Notes: generated by a model from the letters alone, not told the origin. A stretch of 64,000 bases of DNA from JABDLO01 sp041749255 (GCA_041749255.1 JBGTBR010000004.1:3231-67230); one strand, 5' to 3'. Counted from the first letter of the stretch, positions 37,035-46,428 are shown. A program made the numbers and translations.

Positions 37035-37727
37035 TCAAAGGGTGTAATTATTTTTTAACCACCCATCGTGACTAATCAGCATGAAGTTTCCCTTTATAAG
37101 GTAGTATTTCGCCATAGGAAATGATTTTATAAAAATTTCATCAAAATATTTTTGAGATTGAATAGTGTCTTCTTCTGTAAATGCAAGTCTATTGTACAAT
37201 ACGACACCTCTTTTTTTCAATAAAAGTTTTAATCGTTCCAAAAAGTCAACCGTTTGAAAAACATCTGGAATGATGTCACTATCAAATATATCTACGGTGA
37301 TCAGGTCAAATTTTCGGGATTCTACCTCAATAAAATGTGCAACATCAGCATGAATGATTTGGCAGGGAGAACGCAGACTTCCAATGGTGTATTTACTGGC
37401 CAGATATATGACTTCTTCGTCGATTTCTACACAGGTGAAGCTAAAGTCATTAAAGCTGCAATTTTCAAGCAATACAGGAATACTTCCAAGCCCAAGTCCA
37501 AGTACTAAAACATCTTTGACGCTTCCCAGATCCATTGCTTTGAATAGGTCACCGAAATTATCGTATTTTTCTCCATAAGAATAGATAGCCGTATCGGTAG
37601 AGAGTTTTACACTTCCTCTATCCAGACTGACCACCAGTACCGGGTTATGTTTTGAAGAGGTAGATTCTAAAGTGATTTCTATGATATGGGAAAGCCATTT
37701 TTTCCAAACTGAGATTTTAGTGATCAT
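37035..37727 (-). CDS. Class I SAM-dependent methyltransferase / spermidine-synthase-like protein
   Basis: 230 residues. The Rossmann SAM-binding core has LVLGLGLGSIP (motif I), CVEIDEEV (acidic ribose ligand) and DLITVDIFDSDIIPD (motif II region), in the order seen in spermidine-synthase-like proteins. The N-terminal strand pair typical of polyamine synthases is short, so a plain methyltransferase is equally possible. Cytoplasmic. It starts 46 bp downstream of the GlmU-like gene and may be co-transcribed with it. Confidence 0.82.
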   Translation of the reverse strand: MITKISVWKKWLSHIIEITLESTSSKHNPVLVVSLDRGSVKLSTDTAIYSYGEKYDNFGDLFKAMDLGSVKDVLVLGLGLGSIPVLLENCSFNDFSFTCVEIDEEVIYLASKYTIGSLRSPCQIIHADVAHFIEVESRKFDLITVDIFDSDIIPDVFQTVDFLERLKLLLKKRGVVLYNRLAFTEEDTIQSQKYFDEIFIKSFPMAKYYLIKGNFMLISHDGWLKNNYTL

Positions 37728-37773
37728 GGTGGGAATTTATCTTATCTGGAAAAAACAATGGTTTAATTAATGA

Positions 37774-38979
37774 TTATGCCCACTTTCTCCACTTTCCACT
37801 AAATTGGAATATATATTCCATAATCTCTTTTTCCTGATCATTGTACGTTATCATTTTTCTGGCCATGACTTTTTCTGCAGTATGAATGGCTTTGGTGAGA
37901 TTATACGTGGTAGGTTTTCCCGGTTCTCCCCAGGTAAAAGAAGGTATAAAGTTTTTGTGATATCCGGCTCCAAAGAGATTACAGGAAACGCCTACAGTGG
38001 TTCCTGTATTGAACATAGTATTGATGCCGCATTTGGTGTGATCGCCCATAATCAGTCCACAAAATTGCAATCCTGTTTTTTCAAACTTCTCAGTACTATA
38101 ATTCCACAATTTAACTTCCTCGTAGTTGTTCTTTAGGTTGGAAGTATTGGTGTCGGCTCCCAAATTGCACCATTCGCCGATGACAGAATCCCCTAAATAC
38201 CCATCGTGTGATTTATTGGAATAGCCCATTATGACACTTTCTTTAATTTCACCTCCCACTTTGCTATGAGGTCCCACTGATGTGCCTCCATATATTTTAG
38301 CTCCCATTTTTATCACTCCATGGTCTCCAAGGGAAAAAGGACCCTTTATTACAGAGCCTTCGAGAACAATGGCGTTGTGTCCGATATATACCGGACCTTC
38401 GGTGGCGTTAATAATACAGAAATGTAACTGAGCTCCTTCTTCTATAAAAACTTTTTCTGGGTGGAGTACCCTGTTGCTTTCGTGAAGAGGTTGGGATATT
38501 TTGCCTGCCGTAATACATTGAAAGTCTTTTAAGATCTCTTTACTGTTATACCTGAATATATCGTAAGGCCTGATGATCTGCCTGCATAAATCCGATTGAT
38601 CCGATATGTCTCTACCTTGTAATTCGCTTGTATCCTGGCTGCTTACCATCTTATGGAAATATTCACCGGGGATTCTGGCAGCAAGTAGTTCATCGCCGGC
38701 AATGATGGCCTCATTTGGAGGTAGATCATTTATAATTGATGCCAATTCATCAGTTGGAAGTATGGAGCTATTGATGATGATATTGTCCTCAGTAATATGG
38801 ATAGGAAATTTTTTAGACAAATACTCCTGGGTAATATAACTTATCCTTCCCTCTAATCTTTTTTCCCATTTTTCTCTTATAGACAATATGCCAATCCTAA
38901 GTTCACAAATGGGTTTTGTGTAAGTTAACGGGAGCAATCCCTGCCAATTATCATCGTCAAATAATATAATGCTTCGCAT
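37774..38979 (-). CDS. Alternative GlmU-type UDP-sugar pyrophosphorylase/acetyltransferase
   Basis: 401 residues. The N-terminal part starts MRSIILFDDDNWQGLLPLTYTKPICELRIGIL-like, the opening of the alternative Bacteroidota GlmU family (nucleotidyltransferase domain). From about residue 180 a left-handed beta helix follows (VYIGHNAIVLEGSVIKGPFSLG, IKMGAKIYGGTSVGPHSKVG, VIMGYSNKSHDG), typical of acyltransferases. The proposed role is UDP-GlcNAc synthesis for peptidoglycan and glycans. The family assignment is firm, the exact substrates are inferred. Confidence 0.85.
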   Translation of the reverse strand: MRSIILFDDDNWQGLLPLTYTKPICELRIGILSIREKWEKRLEGRISYITQEYLSKKFPIHITEDNIIINSSILPTDELASIINDLPPNEAIIAGDELLAARIPGEYFHKMVSSQDTSELQGRDISDQSDLCRQIIRPYDIFRYNSKEILKDFQCITAGKISQPLHESNRVLHPEKVFIEEGAQLHFCIINATEGPVYIGHNAIVLEGSVIKGPFSLGDHGVIKMGAKIYGGTSVGPHSKVGGEIKESVIMGYSNKSHDGYLGDSVIGEWCNLGADTNTSNLKNNYEEVKLWNYSTEKFEKTGLQFCGLIMGDHTKCGINTMFNTGTTVGVSCNLFGAGYHKNFIPSFTWGEPGKPTTYNLTKAIHTAEKVMARKMITYNDQEKEIMEYIFQFSGKWRKWA

Positions 38980-39003
38980 AAGCAGTAAAAATAGGGAATA
39001 AAA

Positions 39004-39025
39004 AAAGCCCTGCGAAGAGGGCTTT
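39004..39025 (-). terminator. Terminator of the L31 gene
   Basis: AAAGCCCT (39004-39011) and AGGGCTTT (39018-39025), a perfect 8-bp stem. On the reverse strand it continues into TTTTTTATT. It separates rpmE from the GlmU-like gene. Confidence 0.85.
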
Positions 39026-39050
39026 CATATTTTTTTAAAAATCTTGTGAA

Positions 39051-39311
39051 TTAAGACTTTTTGGCAAATTTTGAAAACTTCTTATTGAACTTGTCAATCC
39101 GTCCTGCGGTATCGACAAATTTCATCTTTCCGGTAAAGAATGGATGCGATGCTGATGATATTTCCAGTTTGATCAACGGATACTCCTTGCCGTCTTCCCA
39201 TACTATAGTCTCACGAGTATTGGCACATGACTTTGACAAAAAAGCATAGTCACAAGAAAAGTCTTTAAATACAACTGGTCTGTAATTCGAAGGATGAATA
39301 TCTTTTTTCAT
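39051..39311 (-). CDS. rpmE2: 50S ribosomal protein L31, type B
   Basis: 86 residues from ATG 39311 (MKKDIHPSNYRPVVFKD). The frame stays open to 39359, but a TACGATTTG-like box at 39332-39340 and the family start favour 39311. The zinc CxxC motif is missing, as in the type B form. ISSASHPFFTGK is diagnostic. Confidence 0.95.
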   Translation of the reverse strand: MKKDIHPSNYRPVVFKDFSCDYAFLSKSCANTRETIVWEDGKEYPLIKLEISSASHPFFTGKMKFVDTAGRIDKFNKKFSKFAKKS

Positions 39312-39606
39312 GTGTATATATTTATAAAATTCAAATCGTAAAATGATCCTGATCACCAATGCATATTCCTCATCAAATCCCTCAATAAGAGTAAATAGAC
39401 CAGGACAATAAAGGGATCTTCAATTAAGGAGTGCAAAAGTAATGTTTTTTCATGAATAAAAAAATGCTTTTATTCACTTTTCTCATCAGATTTAGAATGA
39501 CACAATAGAATATGGAAAAGATTTTGGAAAAAAAATCAAAAGAATAACCTAAGTTCTTCCTTTCTTTGCCTTTTGAAAATATAATTGGATCATTAATATA
39601 AAAATC

Positions 39607-41277
39607 ATGGCTGATAATAAAGTAATTTTTTCTATGGAGGGTGTGACAAAGACCTATCCTCCCAATAAGCAGGTTCTAAAGAACATATGGCTTTCTTTTT
39701 ATTACGGAGCGAAAATAGGTGTACTTGGTCTTAATGGTTCCGGAAAGTCAAGTCTGCTTAAAATAATAGCCGGTATTGACACAAATTTCCAGGGTAAGGT
39801 GTCCTTTGATAAAGAGTATAAGATTGGATTTTTGGCCCAGGAACCCGAGTTGGATGAAACCAAAACGGTAAAAGAGATCGTGCAGGAGGGAGTGAAAGAA
39901 ATTGTAGACCTGGTCAATGAATATGAAGCAGTCTCTGCCAAACTGGGAGAGGTGATGGATGATGATGAAATGATGAAACTGGTAGAAATACAGGGTGAGC
40001 TGCTGGAAAAAATGGATCACTTTAATGCGTGGGATCTAGATCATACATTGGAAGTTGCCATGGAAGCGTTGAGGTGCCCTCCTGATGAAGCCAAAGTATC
40101 TGTGCTATCCGGTGGTGAACGGAGACGAGTTGCCCTATGCCGCCTCCTTCTCAGCAAACCGGATATACTCCTGCTTGATGAGCCTACGAACCACCTCGAT
40201 GCAGAAAGTGTGCATTGGCTTGAGCAATTTTTAAAAAGTTTTCCTGGAACCGTAATTGCCGTGACTCACGACAGATACTTTCTGGACAATGTTGCTGGCT
40301 GGATACTCGAATTGGATCGGGGGGAGGGTATTCCATGGGAGGGTAATTACTCCTCATGGTTAGACCAAAAAGCCAAACGACTGGCTGCGGAAGAAAAGGC
40401 GGAGTCAAAAAGACAAAAAACCCTGAAACGCGAACTCGAATGGGTGCGTATGAACCCTAAAGCCCGGCAGGCAAAAGGAAAAGCCAGGTTGAATGCTTAC
40501 GAAAGTATGACCAATGCTGAGGTGAGGGAAAAGGAGGCCAAATTGGAATTATACATTCCCTCCGGGCCGAGATTGGGAGATAAAGTTATTGACCTTAATA
40601 AAGTTTCCAAAGGATTTGATAATCGGGTGTTGATTGATGATTTATCTCTTTCTATACCTAAAAATGCCATCGTGGGTATCATAGGGCCTAACGGGGTTGG
40701 AAAGTCTACTCTTTTCAGAATGATTATGGGAGAGGAAAAGCCCGATAGCGGTACCATTTCGTTAGGAGATACCGTAAAACTCGCTTATGTGGATCAATCG
40801 CATAAAGACTTACTTCCCGATAAGACCGTATATGAAGTGGTAGGACAGGGAGAGGATATCATCAAAGTAGGAAATACAGAAGTTAATGTCAGAGCGTACA
40901 TTAGCCGCTTCAATTTTACAGGAGCAGACCAGCAAAAAAAGGTAGGTATACTATCAGGTGGTGAGCGAAACCGATTACATCTGGCCATTACCCTTAAGGA
41001 AGGTGGTAATGTAGTACTATTGGATGAACCCACCAATGACATCGACGTCAATACACTAAGGGCATTGGAAGAAGGTATCGAAAACTTTGCAGGATGCGTA
41101 CTGGTCATTTCCCACGACCGTTGGTTTATTGACCGATTGGCAACTCACATTTTGTCTTTTGAAGACGAAGGGGAGATAATATTTTTTGAAGGCAATTACA
41201 GTGGGTACGAATCAGCCAAAAAGGAGAGATTGGGAGATATCGCCCCTAAAAGACCGAGGTTCAAAAGCTTACTGTAA
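39607..41277 (+). CDS. ettA: Energy-dependent translational throttle protein EttA (ABC-F ATPase)
   Basis: 556 residues, two ABC domains in one chain with no membrane part. Walker A1 GLNGSGKSS (residues 41-49), signature LSGGERRRVALCRLL, Walker B LLDEPTNHLD; second set GPNGVGKST, LSGGERNRLHLAI and LLDEPTNDID. The linker (RELEWVRMNPKARQAKGKAR) and the arm region match EttA, which binds the ribosomal E site and gates elongation according to ATP/ADP level. Own promoter region (TTTCTTTG about 45 bases upstream). Confidence 0.96.
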   Translation: MADNKVIFSMEGVTKTYPPNKQVLKNIWLSFYYGAKIGVLGLNGSGKSSLLKIIAGIDTNFQGKVSFDKEYKIGFLAQEPELDETKTVKEIVQEGVKEIVDLVNEYEAVSAKLGEVMDDDEMMKLVEIQGELLEKMDHFNAWDLDHTLEVAMEALRCPPDEAKVSVLSGGERRRVALCRLLLSKPDILLLDEPTNHLDAESVHWLEQFLKSFPGTVIAVTHDRYFLDNVAGWILELDRGEGIPWEGNYSSWLDQKAKRLAAEEKAESKRQKTLKRELEWVRMNPKARQAKGKARLNAYESMTNAEVREKEAKLELYIPSGPRLGDKVIDLNKVSKGFDNRVLIDDLSLSIPKNAIVGIIGPNGVGKSTLFRMIMGEEKPDSGTISLGDTVKLAYVDQSHKDLLPDKTVYEVVGQGEDIIKVGNTEVNVRAYISRFNFTGADQQKKVGILSGGERNRLHLAITLKEGGNVVLLDEPTNDIDVNTLRALEEGIENFAGCVLVISHDRWFIDRLATHILSFEDEGEIIFFEGNYSGYESAKKERLGDIAPKRPRFKSLL

Positions 41278-41404
41278 ACCTTATTTTTTAGAAATAAACC
41301 GCTGATATCCATAAATTTGCAGAAATATCTTTGCAGGAATTACATCCTAATCAGATGTCTATCTGAAAATGGCATTTGAACAAACCCAGGGCAAGGCAAT
41401 GAAA

Positions 41405-42985
41405 TCAAAGTTTGGGTCCGGCATTTAATATCTCTATGTTTATTTTATCTTCAAATTTTTTGAAATTATTGATAAATAAGGTGATGAGTTTATTTTTGAC
41501 TTCCTGAAACTTTGCCTTATCGTTCCATGTATTTTTGGGAATTAGAATTTCATTGGGTAGATCAGGGCATTCAGTTGGAATATCAAAGCCAAACTGTTCG
41601 TCCTTTATGAATCGAGCGTTTTCAAAAGCTCCCTGGTGGATGGCATCGATGATCGCTCGGGTGTACTTTAGTTTGATTCTGGAACCGACTCCGTAAGCAC
41701 CTCCTGTCCAACCTGTATTGACAAGCCATGCTTTGGTATTGTGCTTTATCATTTTCTTAGCCAGTAATTCTGCATATTTATTGGGGTGCCACATCATAAA
41801 TGCAGCGCCAAAACAAGCTGAAAAGGTAGCCTGGGGTTCAGTCACTCCCATTTCTGTACCGGCTACTTTTGCTGTATACCCTGAAATAAAATGATAGCTG
41901 GCCTGATCCGGAGTTAATCTGCTTACAGGGGGAAGTACTCCAAAAGCATCACAGGTAAGGAAAATGATATGTTTTGCATGACCCGCCAGACATGGCATTT
42001 GAATATTGTCAATGTATTCAATGGGGTATGAAGCACGGGTATTTTCAGTAATGGATATATCAGTATAATCCACTTTACGCGTGACGGGATTATATACTAC
42101 GTTTTCCAAAACAGTGCCAAAGCGGATGGCTTTAAATATATCCGGCTCTTTTTCTTCTGACAAGTCTATCACTTTCGCATAACAACCACCTTCAATATTG
42201 AAAATACCATCAGAGGTCCAGCAATGCTCATCATCACCGATCAGCTTTCTCATTGGATCAGCGCTTAATGTGGTTTTCCCGGTACCTGACAGACCAAATA
42301 ACACTGACACATCACCGTCATGCCCTACAGTAGCAGAACAATGCATAGGCATAACATCCATAAGAGGCATGAGATAATTCATGATAGAAAACACTCCTTT
42401 TTTCATCTCTCCGGCATATTCTGTTCCGAGTATGACCACTTCCTGTTTTTCCAGGTTAATCCCGATGCTCGTTTTCGATGTCATTTTGGAAGTATATCGA
42501 TTGGCTGGAAATACACCTGCATTAAAGATCACATAATCCGGTTCTCCAAAGTTAGCTAGTTGTTCTTCCGAAGGTCGGATAAGCATATTTTGCATAAACA
42601 ATGCGTGGTAAGCACGGGTACAAATAATCCTGATTTTGATTTGGTATTTTGGATCCCAACCAGCAAATGCATCTACCACAAATATCTTGTCACGGGTATT
42701 CAGATAATCTATGGATCTCTCCCGGTTGATATTAAATACATGGGGATCGAGTTCGATGTTTACGGAACCCCAATCGATGTTATTTTCAGACTCTGGATTT
42801 CTTACGATACGCTTGTCTTTTGGACTTCTTCCTGTTTTTTCTCCCGAGTAGGCAATCAACGCTCCAACATCGGAAAAAGAGGTTCCCTTTTCGGTGCGAA
42901 GTGCTATTTCATACAGGATGGGAACACTACTGTTTCGATAAATGGTTTCTACATCAATACCGTATTGTTTGAGGTTAAATGACAT
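41405..42985 (-). CDS. pckA: Phosphoenolpyruvate carboxykinase (ATP)
   Basis: 526 residues from ATG 42985. The longer frame to 43039 starts upstream of the predicted promoter box. GLSGTGKTTLSADPMRKLIG is the kinase-1a P-loop, followed by DDEHCWTSDGIFNIEGGCYAK. MPMHCSATVG and NTGWTGGAYGVGSRIKL are other family blocks. It converts oxaloacetate and ATP to phosphoenolpyruvate and CO2, the entry to gluconeogenesis. Convergent with ettA. Confidence 0.97.
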   Translation of the reverse strand: MSFNLKQYGIDVETIYRNSSVPILYEIALRTEKGTSFSDVGALIAYSGEKTGRSPKDKRIVRNPESENNIDWGSVNIELDPHVFNINRERSIDYLNTRDKIFVVDAFAGWDPKYQIKIRIICTRAYHALFMQNMLIRPSEEQLANFGEPDYVIFNAGVFPANRYTSKMTSKTSIGINLEKQEVVILGTEYAGEMKKGVFSIMNYLMPLMDVMPMHCSATVGHDGDVSVLFGLSGTGKTTLSADPMRKLIGDDEHCWTSDGIFNIEGGCYAKVIDLSEEKEPDIFKAIRFGTVLENVVYNPVTRKVDYTDISITENTRASYPIEYIDNIQMPCLAGHAKHIIFLTCDAFGVLPPVSRLTPDQASYHFISGYTAKVAGTEMGVTEPQATFSACFGAAFMMWHPNKYAELLAKKMIKHNTKAWLVNTGWTGGAYGVGSRIKLKYTRAIIDAIHQGAFENARFIKDEQFGFDIPTECPDLPNEILIPKNTWNDKAKFQEVKNKLITLFINNFKKFEDKINIEILNAGPKL

Positions 42986-43028
42986 GGTCAGAGTTTTTGT
43001 GAGATGATTCAATAAGTGACAGATGGGA

Positions 43029-43036
43029 CAAAAGTA
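43029..43036 (-). promoter_or_regulatory. -7 element of pckA
   Basis: Reverse strand TACTTTTG, an exact TAnnTTTG match, giving a leader of about 37 bases to ATG 42985. It rules against the more upstream start. Confidence 0.5.
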
Positions 43037-43186
43037 CAATTTTTCTGTGTGTTCAGATCGTATTTTGCTTCTCTTTAGCAGATTTTTTATTGATTACTGT
43101 AAAAGGCAGCATGGAGAATCTTATCAGTCAAAACCTTCCCGTTTTCCGAATGTTAAGGATGGGTTATAATTCATAATACATTTATA

Positions 43187-43645
43187 ATGATGCATATTAA
43201 GCTCAACACGCCGGTTAAAGTTAATTACCTTGAAGTGTATTCCCGTTTTGATGCAGACCTCTTTAAAGCTTTACAACCTCCATGGGGAGGATTGAAGATA
43301 TTAGAGTTTACCGGTTCGAAGAAGGGAGACAGGGTTCATCTGGAAATGAGCATTCCCTTTAAGACAAAATGGATTGGTATTATTACCGAGGACGGAATGG
43401 ATCATGAAAAGGCCTGGTTTGTCGATGAGGGAGAAGTCCTGCCTCTTGGTTTGAAGAAATGGAAGCACTGGCATATCATTCAAAAAATCGATGAAAATCA
43501 TAGCCTTATTGTAGATGACATTGAATATAAAACTTCATATAAGTTGTGGTCATGGATGTTGTATATTCCACTATATGGGATGTTTTGGATGAGGAAGAGT
43601 GTATACAAGTCTTATTTTTCAAAAGGTAGAAATGGAAATTCATAG
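43187..43645 (+). CDS. SRPBCC-like small protein
   Basis: 152 residues. The opening VKVNYLEVYSRFDADLFKAL and the alternating strands (GDRVHLEMSIPF, KWIGIITEDGMD, HWHIIQKIDENHSLIVDDIEY), followed by a C-terminal helix, fit the START/SRPBCC ligand-binding fold. No catalytic residues are evident. Likely cytoplasmic, binding a hydrophobic ligand. Fold assignment by pattern only. Confidence 0.65.
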   Translation: MMHIKLNTPVKVNYLEVYSRFDADLFKALQPPWGGLKILEFTGSKKGDRVHLEMSIPFKTKWIGIITEDGMDHEKAWFVDEGEVLPLGLKKWKHWHIIQKIDENHSLIVDDIEYKTSYKLWSWMLYIPLYGMFWMRKSVYKSYFSKGRNGNS

Positions 43646-43838
43646 TAGTTTTTTAATACTGTCTCACTGCCTGCCTTTTACCACTCAAAGTCCCAAAAAC
43701 ACCCAAAGTTTTTGGAGGGAGCAAAAATGATGACAAAATTTAACTGAGTCCTTTAGTGCCCGGGTGGTTACAAGGTGTATTAAAAGTATATTTAAAAATT
43801 GCGATACATTTCTCAGGTATAGCAATCCATTGGATGAT

Positions 43839-44474
43839 TCATTCGCAAAGTTTTAACAGATCTTCAACTGGATATAAATCCAGAGCATTAGAACTGAGAA
43901 TTTTTTGAGCTTTTTCTTTATTCCCCAGGGAGAGTTCTGTTATTCCGAGATAAAAGTACGAAAGGGTATCCTTTCTTTCCTGCCAAAGTGTAGTTAACAT
44001 GGGTTTGGCTTTTTTAAAGTCCTTGATGACAAATAAATTGTAGGCCATAGTTTTTTGAGTATCGATATCCATTTCTGTACTACGTTCAGTTCTGTGTAAT
44101 ACATAGCGGTAAAACTCATCATCATTGAGGGCGAAGGAAACATCTTTACTTGTATCGTTCTGTAAAAGGAATTTAGATATGGTCAGCAATAATGCTATGA
44201 CAATAACCACAAGAAATACCATTTTGAGAAATGAGTCATTTTTTTTTATGGTAGTGGTATTATCTAACCCATCTTCCAGCCTTTTGAGCTGCTTATACTT
44301 CTCATCAAGGGTATGGGCACGGATACCCTGAATCATGACCTTTAGATCCTTATAATCCTCAAACAGATCAGGCTCAGCGGCCAGTCGCTTTTCTAACTCT
44401 GTGTGTGTTTCTTTGTCCAGAGCACCTTTTATATAGGCTTCCAGAAGTTCTATATCTTGTTGACTGCTTCTCAA
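43839..44474 (-). CDS. Anti-sigma-factor-like membrane protein
   Basis: 211 residues. The N-terminal cytoplasmic part (about residues 5-75) resembles the helical zinc-less anti-sigma domain (IELLEAYIKGALDKETHTEL, RLAAEPDLFEDY). One membrane helix follows (MVFLVVIVIALLLTISKFLL), then a periplasmic TPR-like helical part (KAKPMLTTLWQERKDTLSYF). It lies 12 bp after an ECF sigma gene, supporting a role as its regulator. Confidence 0.78.
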   Translation of the reverse strand: MRSSQQDIELLEAYIKGALDKETHTELEKRLAAEPDLFEDYKDLKVMIQGIRAHTLDEKYKQLKRLEDGLDNTTTIKKNDSFLKMVFLVVIVIALLLTISKFLLQNDTSKDVSFALNDDEFYRYVLHRTERSTEMDIDTQKTMAYNLFVIKDFKKAKPMLTTLWQERKDTLSYFYLGITELSLGNKEKAQKILSSNALDLYPVEDLLKLCE

Positions 44475-44486
44475 TTCCCGTGTATT

Positions 44487-45035
44487 TTAATCTTTATGTC
44501 GATAATACAACAATTGTAACCTCTTCAGACACTTATATTTTTTATTTTTTGCTGTATCGGCATTTTTATATCCCATTAACTCAGAAATTTCTTCCATATT
44601 TTTATTCTGGTAAAAATAGTATTGTAGAAGAGATTTACAGGGGTCGCCGATCCGGGATAAAGCTTTGGATGCAGCGAGTAATTGCTCTTCCAGTATAGCT
44701 TCTTCCTGGTCTTCATTTACATAATCCACCCAGGAGTTCAAAGGTTTCAAATAGGTACTCTTTTTTTTAGTTCTGATCATCTCCAAAGCTTTGTTTTTTG
44801 CTATTCCCATTAGGTATGATTTCATGTCTGATGTGAGTTTGGTTAACTTTTCCCTTTTTACATTATCGTATAATATCACGAGAGTTGACTGGAAAATATC
44901 AAGAGCCTCATCTCTGGTACAACTATAAGATTTTTGGAGCCAATATATACAATCGTCCCTATACATCTTGTAAATGGATGTAAGGGCTTCCTCCTCATTA
45001 TTTTTTATCTCATCTATCCAGTCCACAGGGTTCAT
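44487..45035 (-). CDS. ECF-type RNA polymerase sigma factor
   Basis: 182 residues. Region 2 has DEALDIFQSTLVILYDNV and SYLMGIAKNKALEMIR. Region 4 has LLQYYFYQNKNMEEISELMGY as helix-turn-helix. It is first in a two-gene operon with a membrane anti-sigma-like protein. The trigger is unknown. Confidence 0.93.
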   Translation of the reverse strand: MNPVDWIDEIKNNEEEALTSIYKMYRDDCIYWLQKSYSCTRDEALDIFQSTLVILYDNVKREKLTKLTSDMKSYLMGIAKNKALEMIRTKKKSTYLKPLNSWVDYVNEDQEEAILEEQLLAASKALSRIGDPCKSLLQYYFYQNKNMEEISELMGYKNADTAKNKKYKCLKRLQLLYYRHKD

Positions 45036-45050
45036 TGGAATTTACCTGTC

Positions 45051-45058
45051 CAAATGTA
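45051..45058 (-). promoter_or_regulatory. -7 element of the sigma/anti-sigma operon
   Basis: Reverse strand TACATTTG, an exact TAnnTTTG match. The predicted start gives a leader of only about 10 bases. Confidence 0.5.
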
Positions 45059-45299
45059 AAAAAAAATATTTATCAGGGGTTACCTTATAGCATATTCTGC
45101 ATTAATAATATAATGAACGATGATAATGAATATGAAAACCAGGTTTTTATCCTGATTGTAAATGTTTTTTGTGTCGTGCTTGCTGATCAGAGCACATGCA
45201 AACAAAAGTGTAGTTATGACTTTTCATTATTTTATTATCTGGAAGTTTCAATTTTTCGAATGTACTTCGGGATCATTTTTGCGCACTTGCCAGAAAGGA

Positions 45300-45458
45300 T
45301 ATTTTACCGGTAAAGAAGGGATTCGACAGGCACAATTACTGAATATGCCCGGATGTGGTCTTTCTATTGAAAGATCATATCCAGACATATTTTAATGTAT
45401 TGTTACCGTCCCCAGTAACAAACAGCCCGGATTATAATGTTAATTCGGGTTGTTTTTT
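45300..45458 (+). ncRNA. Candidate structured plus-strand RNA with its own terminator
   Basis: Four hairpins follow each other: TTTACC/GGTAAA (45303-45314); a 14-bp stem 45351-45364 with 45369-45382 (GGATGTGGTCTTTC, loop TATT); TGTTAC/GTAACA (45401-45406 with 45415-45420); and a 14-bp terminator stem 45421-45434 with 45441-45454 running into TTTTTT. Both long stems contain two non-Watson-Crick pairs, and all four are G-U on the plus strand but would be C-A on the other. A 59-77 residue frame ending at 45395 overlaps and could instead be the product. No known RNA family was recognised; the promoter and 5' end are uncertain. Confidence 0.5.
45421..45458 (+). terminator. Plus-strand intrinsic terminator
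   Basis: The stem has 14 pairs including two G-U, a 6-base loop and a T6 tail. No plus-strand annotated gene precedes it, which is the main argument for a transcript in the gap 45036-45431. Confidence 0.75.
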
Positions 45459-45662
45459 ATAAAATCCAAATGTATCAACTTTGTTTAGGAGGTTAATTCC
45501 GAATGAGTTGTGAAAAAATGTTATAAATATTCTTTTTTCTCCAATAGGTATAAGACCAGAAACCAGAGAAATAACTAATTTTTTCTTTTTGGTTTGCTTT
45601 GATATAATTTTATACAACAAAAACATTAAAACAATAAAAAGCGAGGCTATCAAAAATTCCAT
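45432..45662 (-). CDS. Small single-helix membrane protein (hypothetical)
   Basis: 76 residues. One N-terminal membrane helix (FLIASLFIVLMFLLYKII), then a lysine-rich stretch (SKQTKKKK) and a second weakly hydrophobic part. Its 3' end overlaps the plus-strand terminator. No family recognised; it may be real or spurious. Confidence 0.4.
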   Translation of the reverse strand: MEFLIASLFIVLMFLLYKIISKQTKKKKLVISLVSGLIPIGEKRIFITFFHNSFGINLLNKVDTFGFYKKQPELTL

Positions 45663-45769
45663 TTTATTAAGTTTTCATGTTAACAAATTGCTTTTGGTGT
45701 TGCGAGCTGTTGTTACTAAACGTGTTCCAAATGTTTGCATTTTAAATTTGTAAACTTTGTGATCGGAGA

Positions 45770-45801
45770 AAAAGAGCTGACCACTTGCTGTCAGCTCTTT
45801 T
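45770..45801 (-). terminator. Terminator after lipoprotein copy A
   Basis: AAAAGAGCTGAC (45770-45781) and GTCAGCTCTTTT (45790-45801), a perfect 12-bp stem and 8-base loop, 34 bp downstream of the stop. A copy lies after lipoprotein B. Confidence 0.85.
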
Positions 45802-45834
45802 CATTTCATTCTGAAATTCCTTCAACTTTATGAA

Positions 45835-46257
45835 TCAATCCACCGGATCATTGTGCATCGAAAAGTATTTCGGATACAGTTGGTTGTATTTTCTAAACAC
45901 TTCAGTTTCTTCATCTGGACTGAGCCCTTCCACTTCTTTAGAATATTCTTGAACAAGTTTATGTCCAAACTCTACTTCTTTTAATGTTTTCTTTTCATTC
46001 TCAAGCCACATTACACAATTGTCGATGTATAGTTTCCAACCGTTAAAATCCTCTTCTGTAACATTTTCCCATTCAATATCCGTATAAAAGTCATGACCAT
46101 CATACATGAATGCACGATCCCAAACACCGGCGTCCACTGCGTATTGTTTGAATTTTTCCGCGGTCAAAGAGGCCTCATCTACTTGGCCTTTGCAACTTAT
46201 AAAAAAAACAATTGAAAGGGAAAGTAAATATTTTGTGAATTTTATTATTGTATTCAT
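45835..46257 (-). CDS. Island lipoprotein, tandem copy A
   Basis: 140 residues from ATG 46257 (an ATG at 46287 would add ten residues). Signal MNTIIKFTKYLLSLSIVFFI with lipobox ISC, lipidation at Cys22 followed by KGQ. The mature part is acidic and aromatic: AGVWDRAFMYDGHDFYTDIEW, YIDNCVMWLENEKKTLKEVEF and QLYPKYF. I do not recognise the family. It has one cysteine besides the lipid anchor. It differs from copy B at about 19 of 119 mature positions. It could be a surface lipoprotein, an inhibitor or an immunity-type protein; nothing here decides. Confidence 0.75.
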   Translation of the reverse strand: MNTIIKFTKYLLSLSIVFFISCKGQVDEASLTAEKFKQYAVDAGVWDRAFMYDGHDFYTDIEWENVTEEDFNGWKLYIDNCVMWLENEKKTLKEVEFGHKLVQEYSKEVEGLSPDEETEVFRKYNQLYPKYFSMHNDPVD

Positions 46258-46363
46258 TCGAAAAAGTTTTGAGCTTGTCAAATTCACGCTTAATTTATAA
46301 TGTGACGACTTGATTACATTCTTTCAACTTGCTTCCCACAATTGTATACTTTGTGACCGGAGA

Positions 46364-46394
46364 AAAAGAGCTGACCACTCGCTGTCAGTTCTTT
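46364..46394 (-). terminator. Terminator after lipoprotein copy B
   Basis: AAAAGAGCTGAC (46364-46375) and GTCAGTTCTTTT (46383-46394), the same hairpin as after copy A with one changed base. It is part of the duplicated unit. Confidence 0.75.
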
Positions 46395-46428
46395 TCATTT
46401 CATTCTGAAATTCCATCAACTTTATGAA

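Noticed and set aside
45325..45345. GGGATTCGACAGG string that looks like the 5' end of tmRNA
   Set aside because: The rest of tmRNA is missing: no tRNA-like acceptor end with TTCGA and CCA, and no tag-peptide reading frame within 400 bases. The hairpins here form a different structure.
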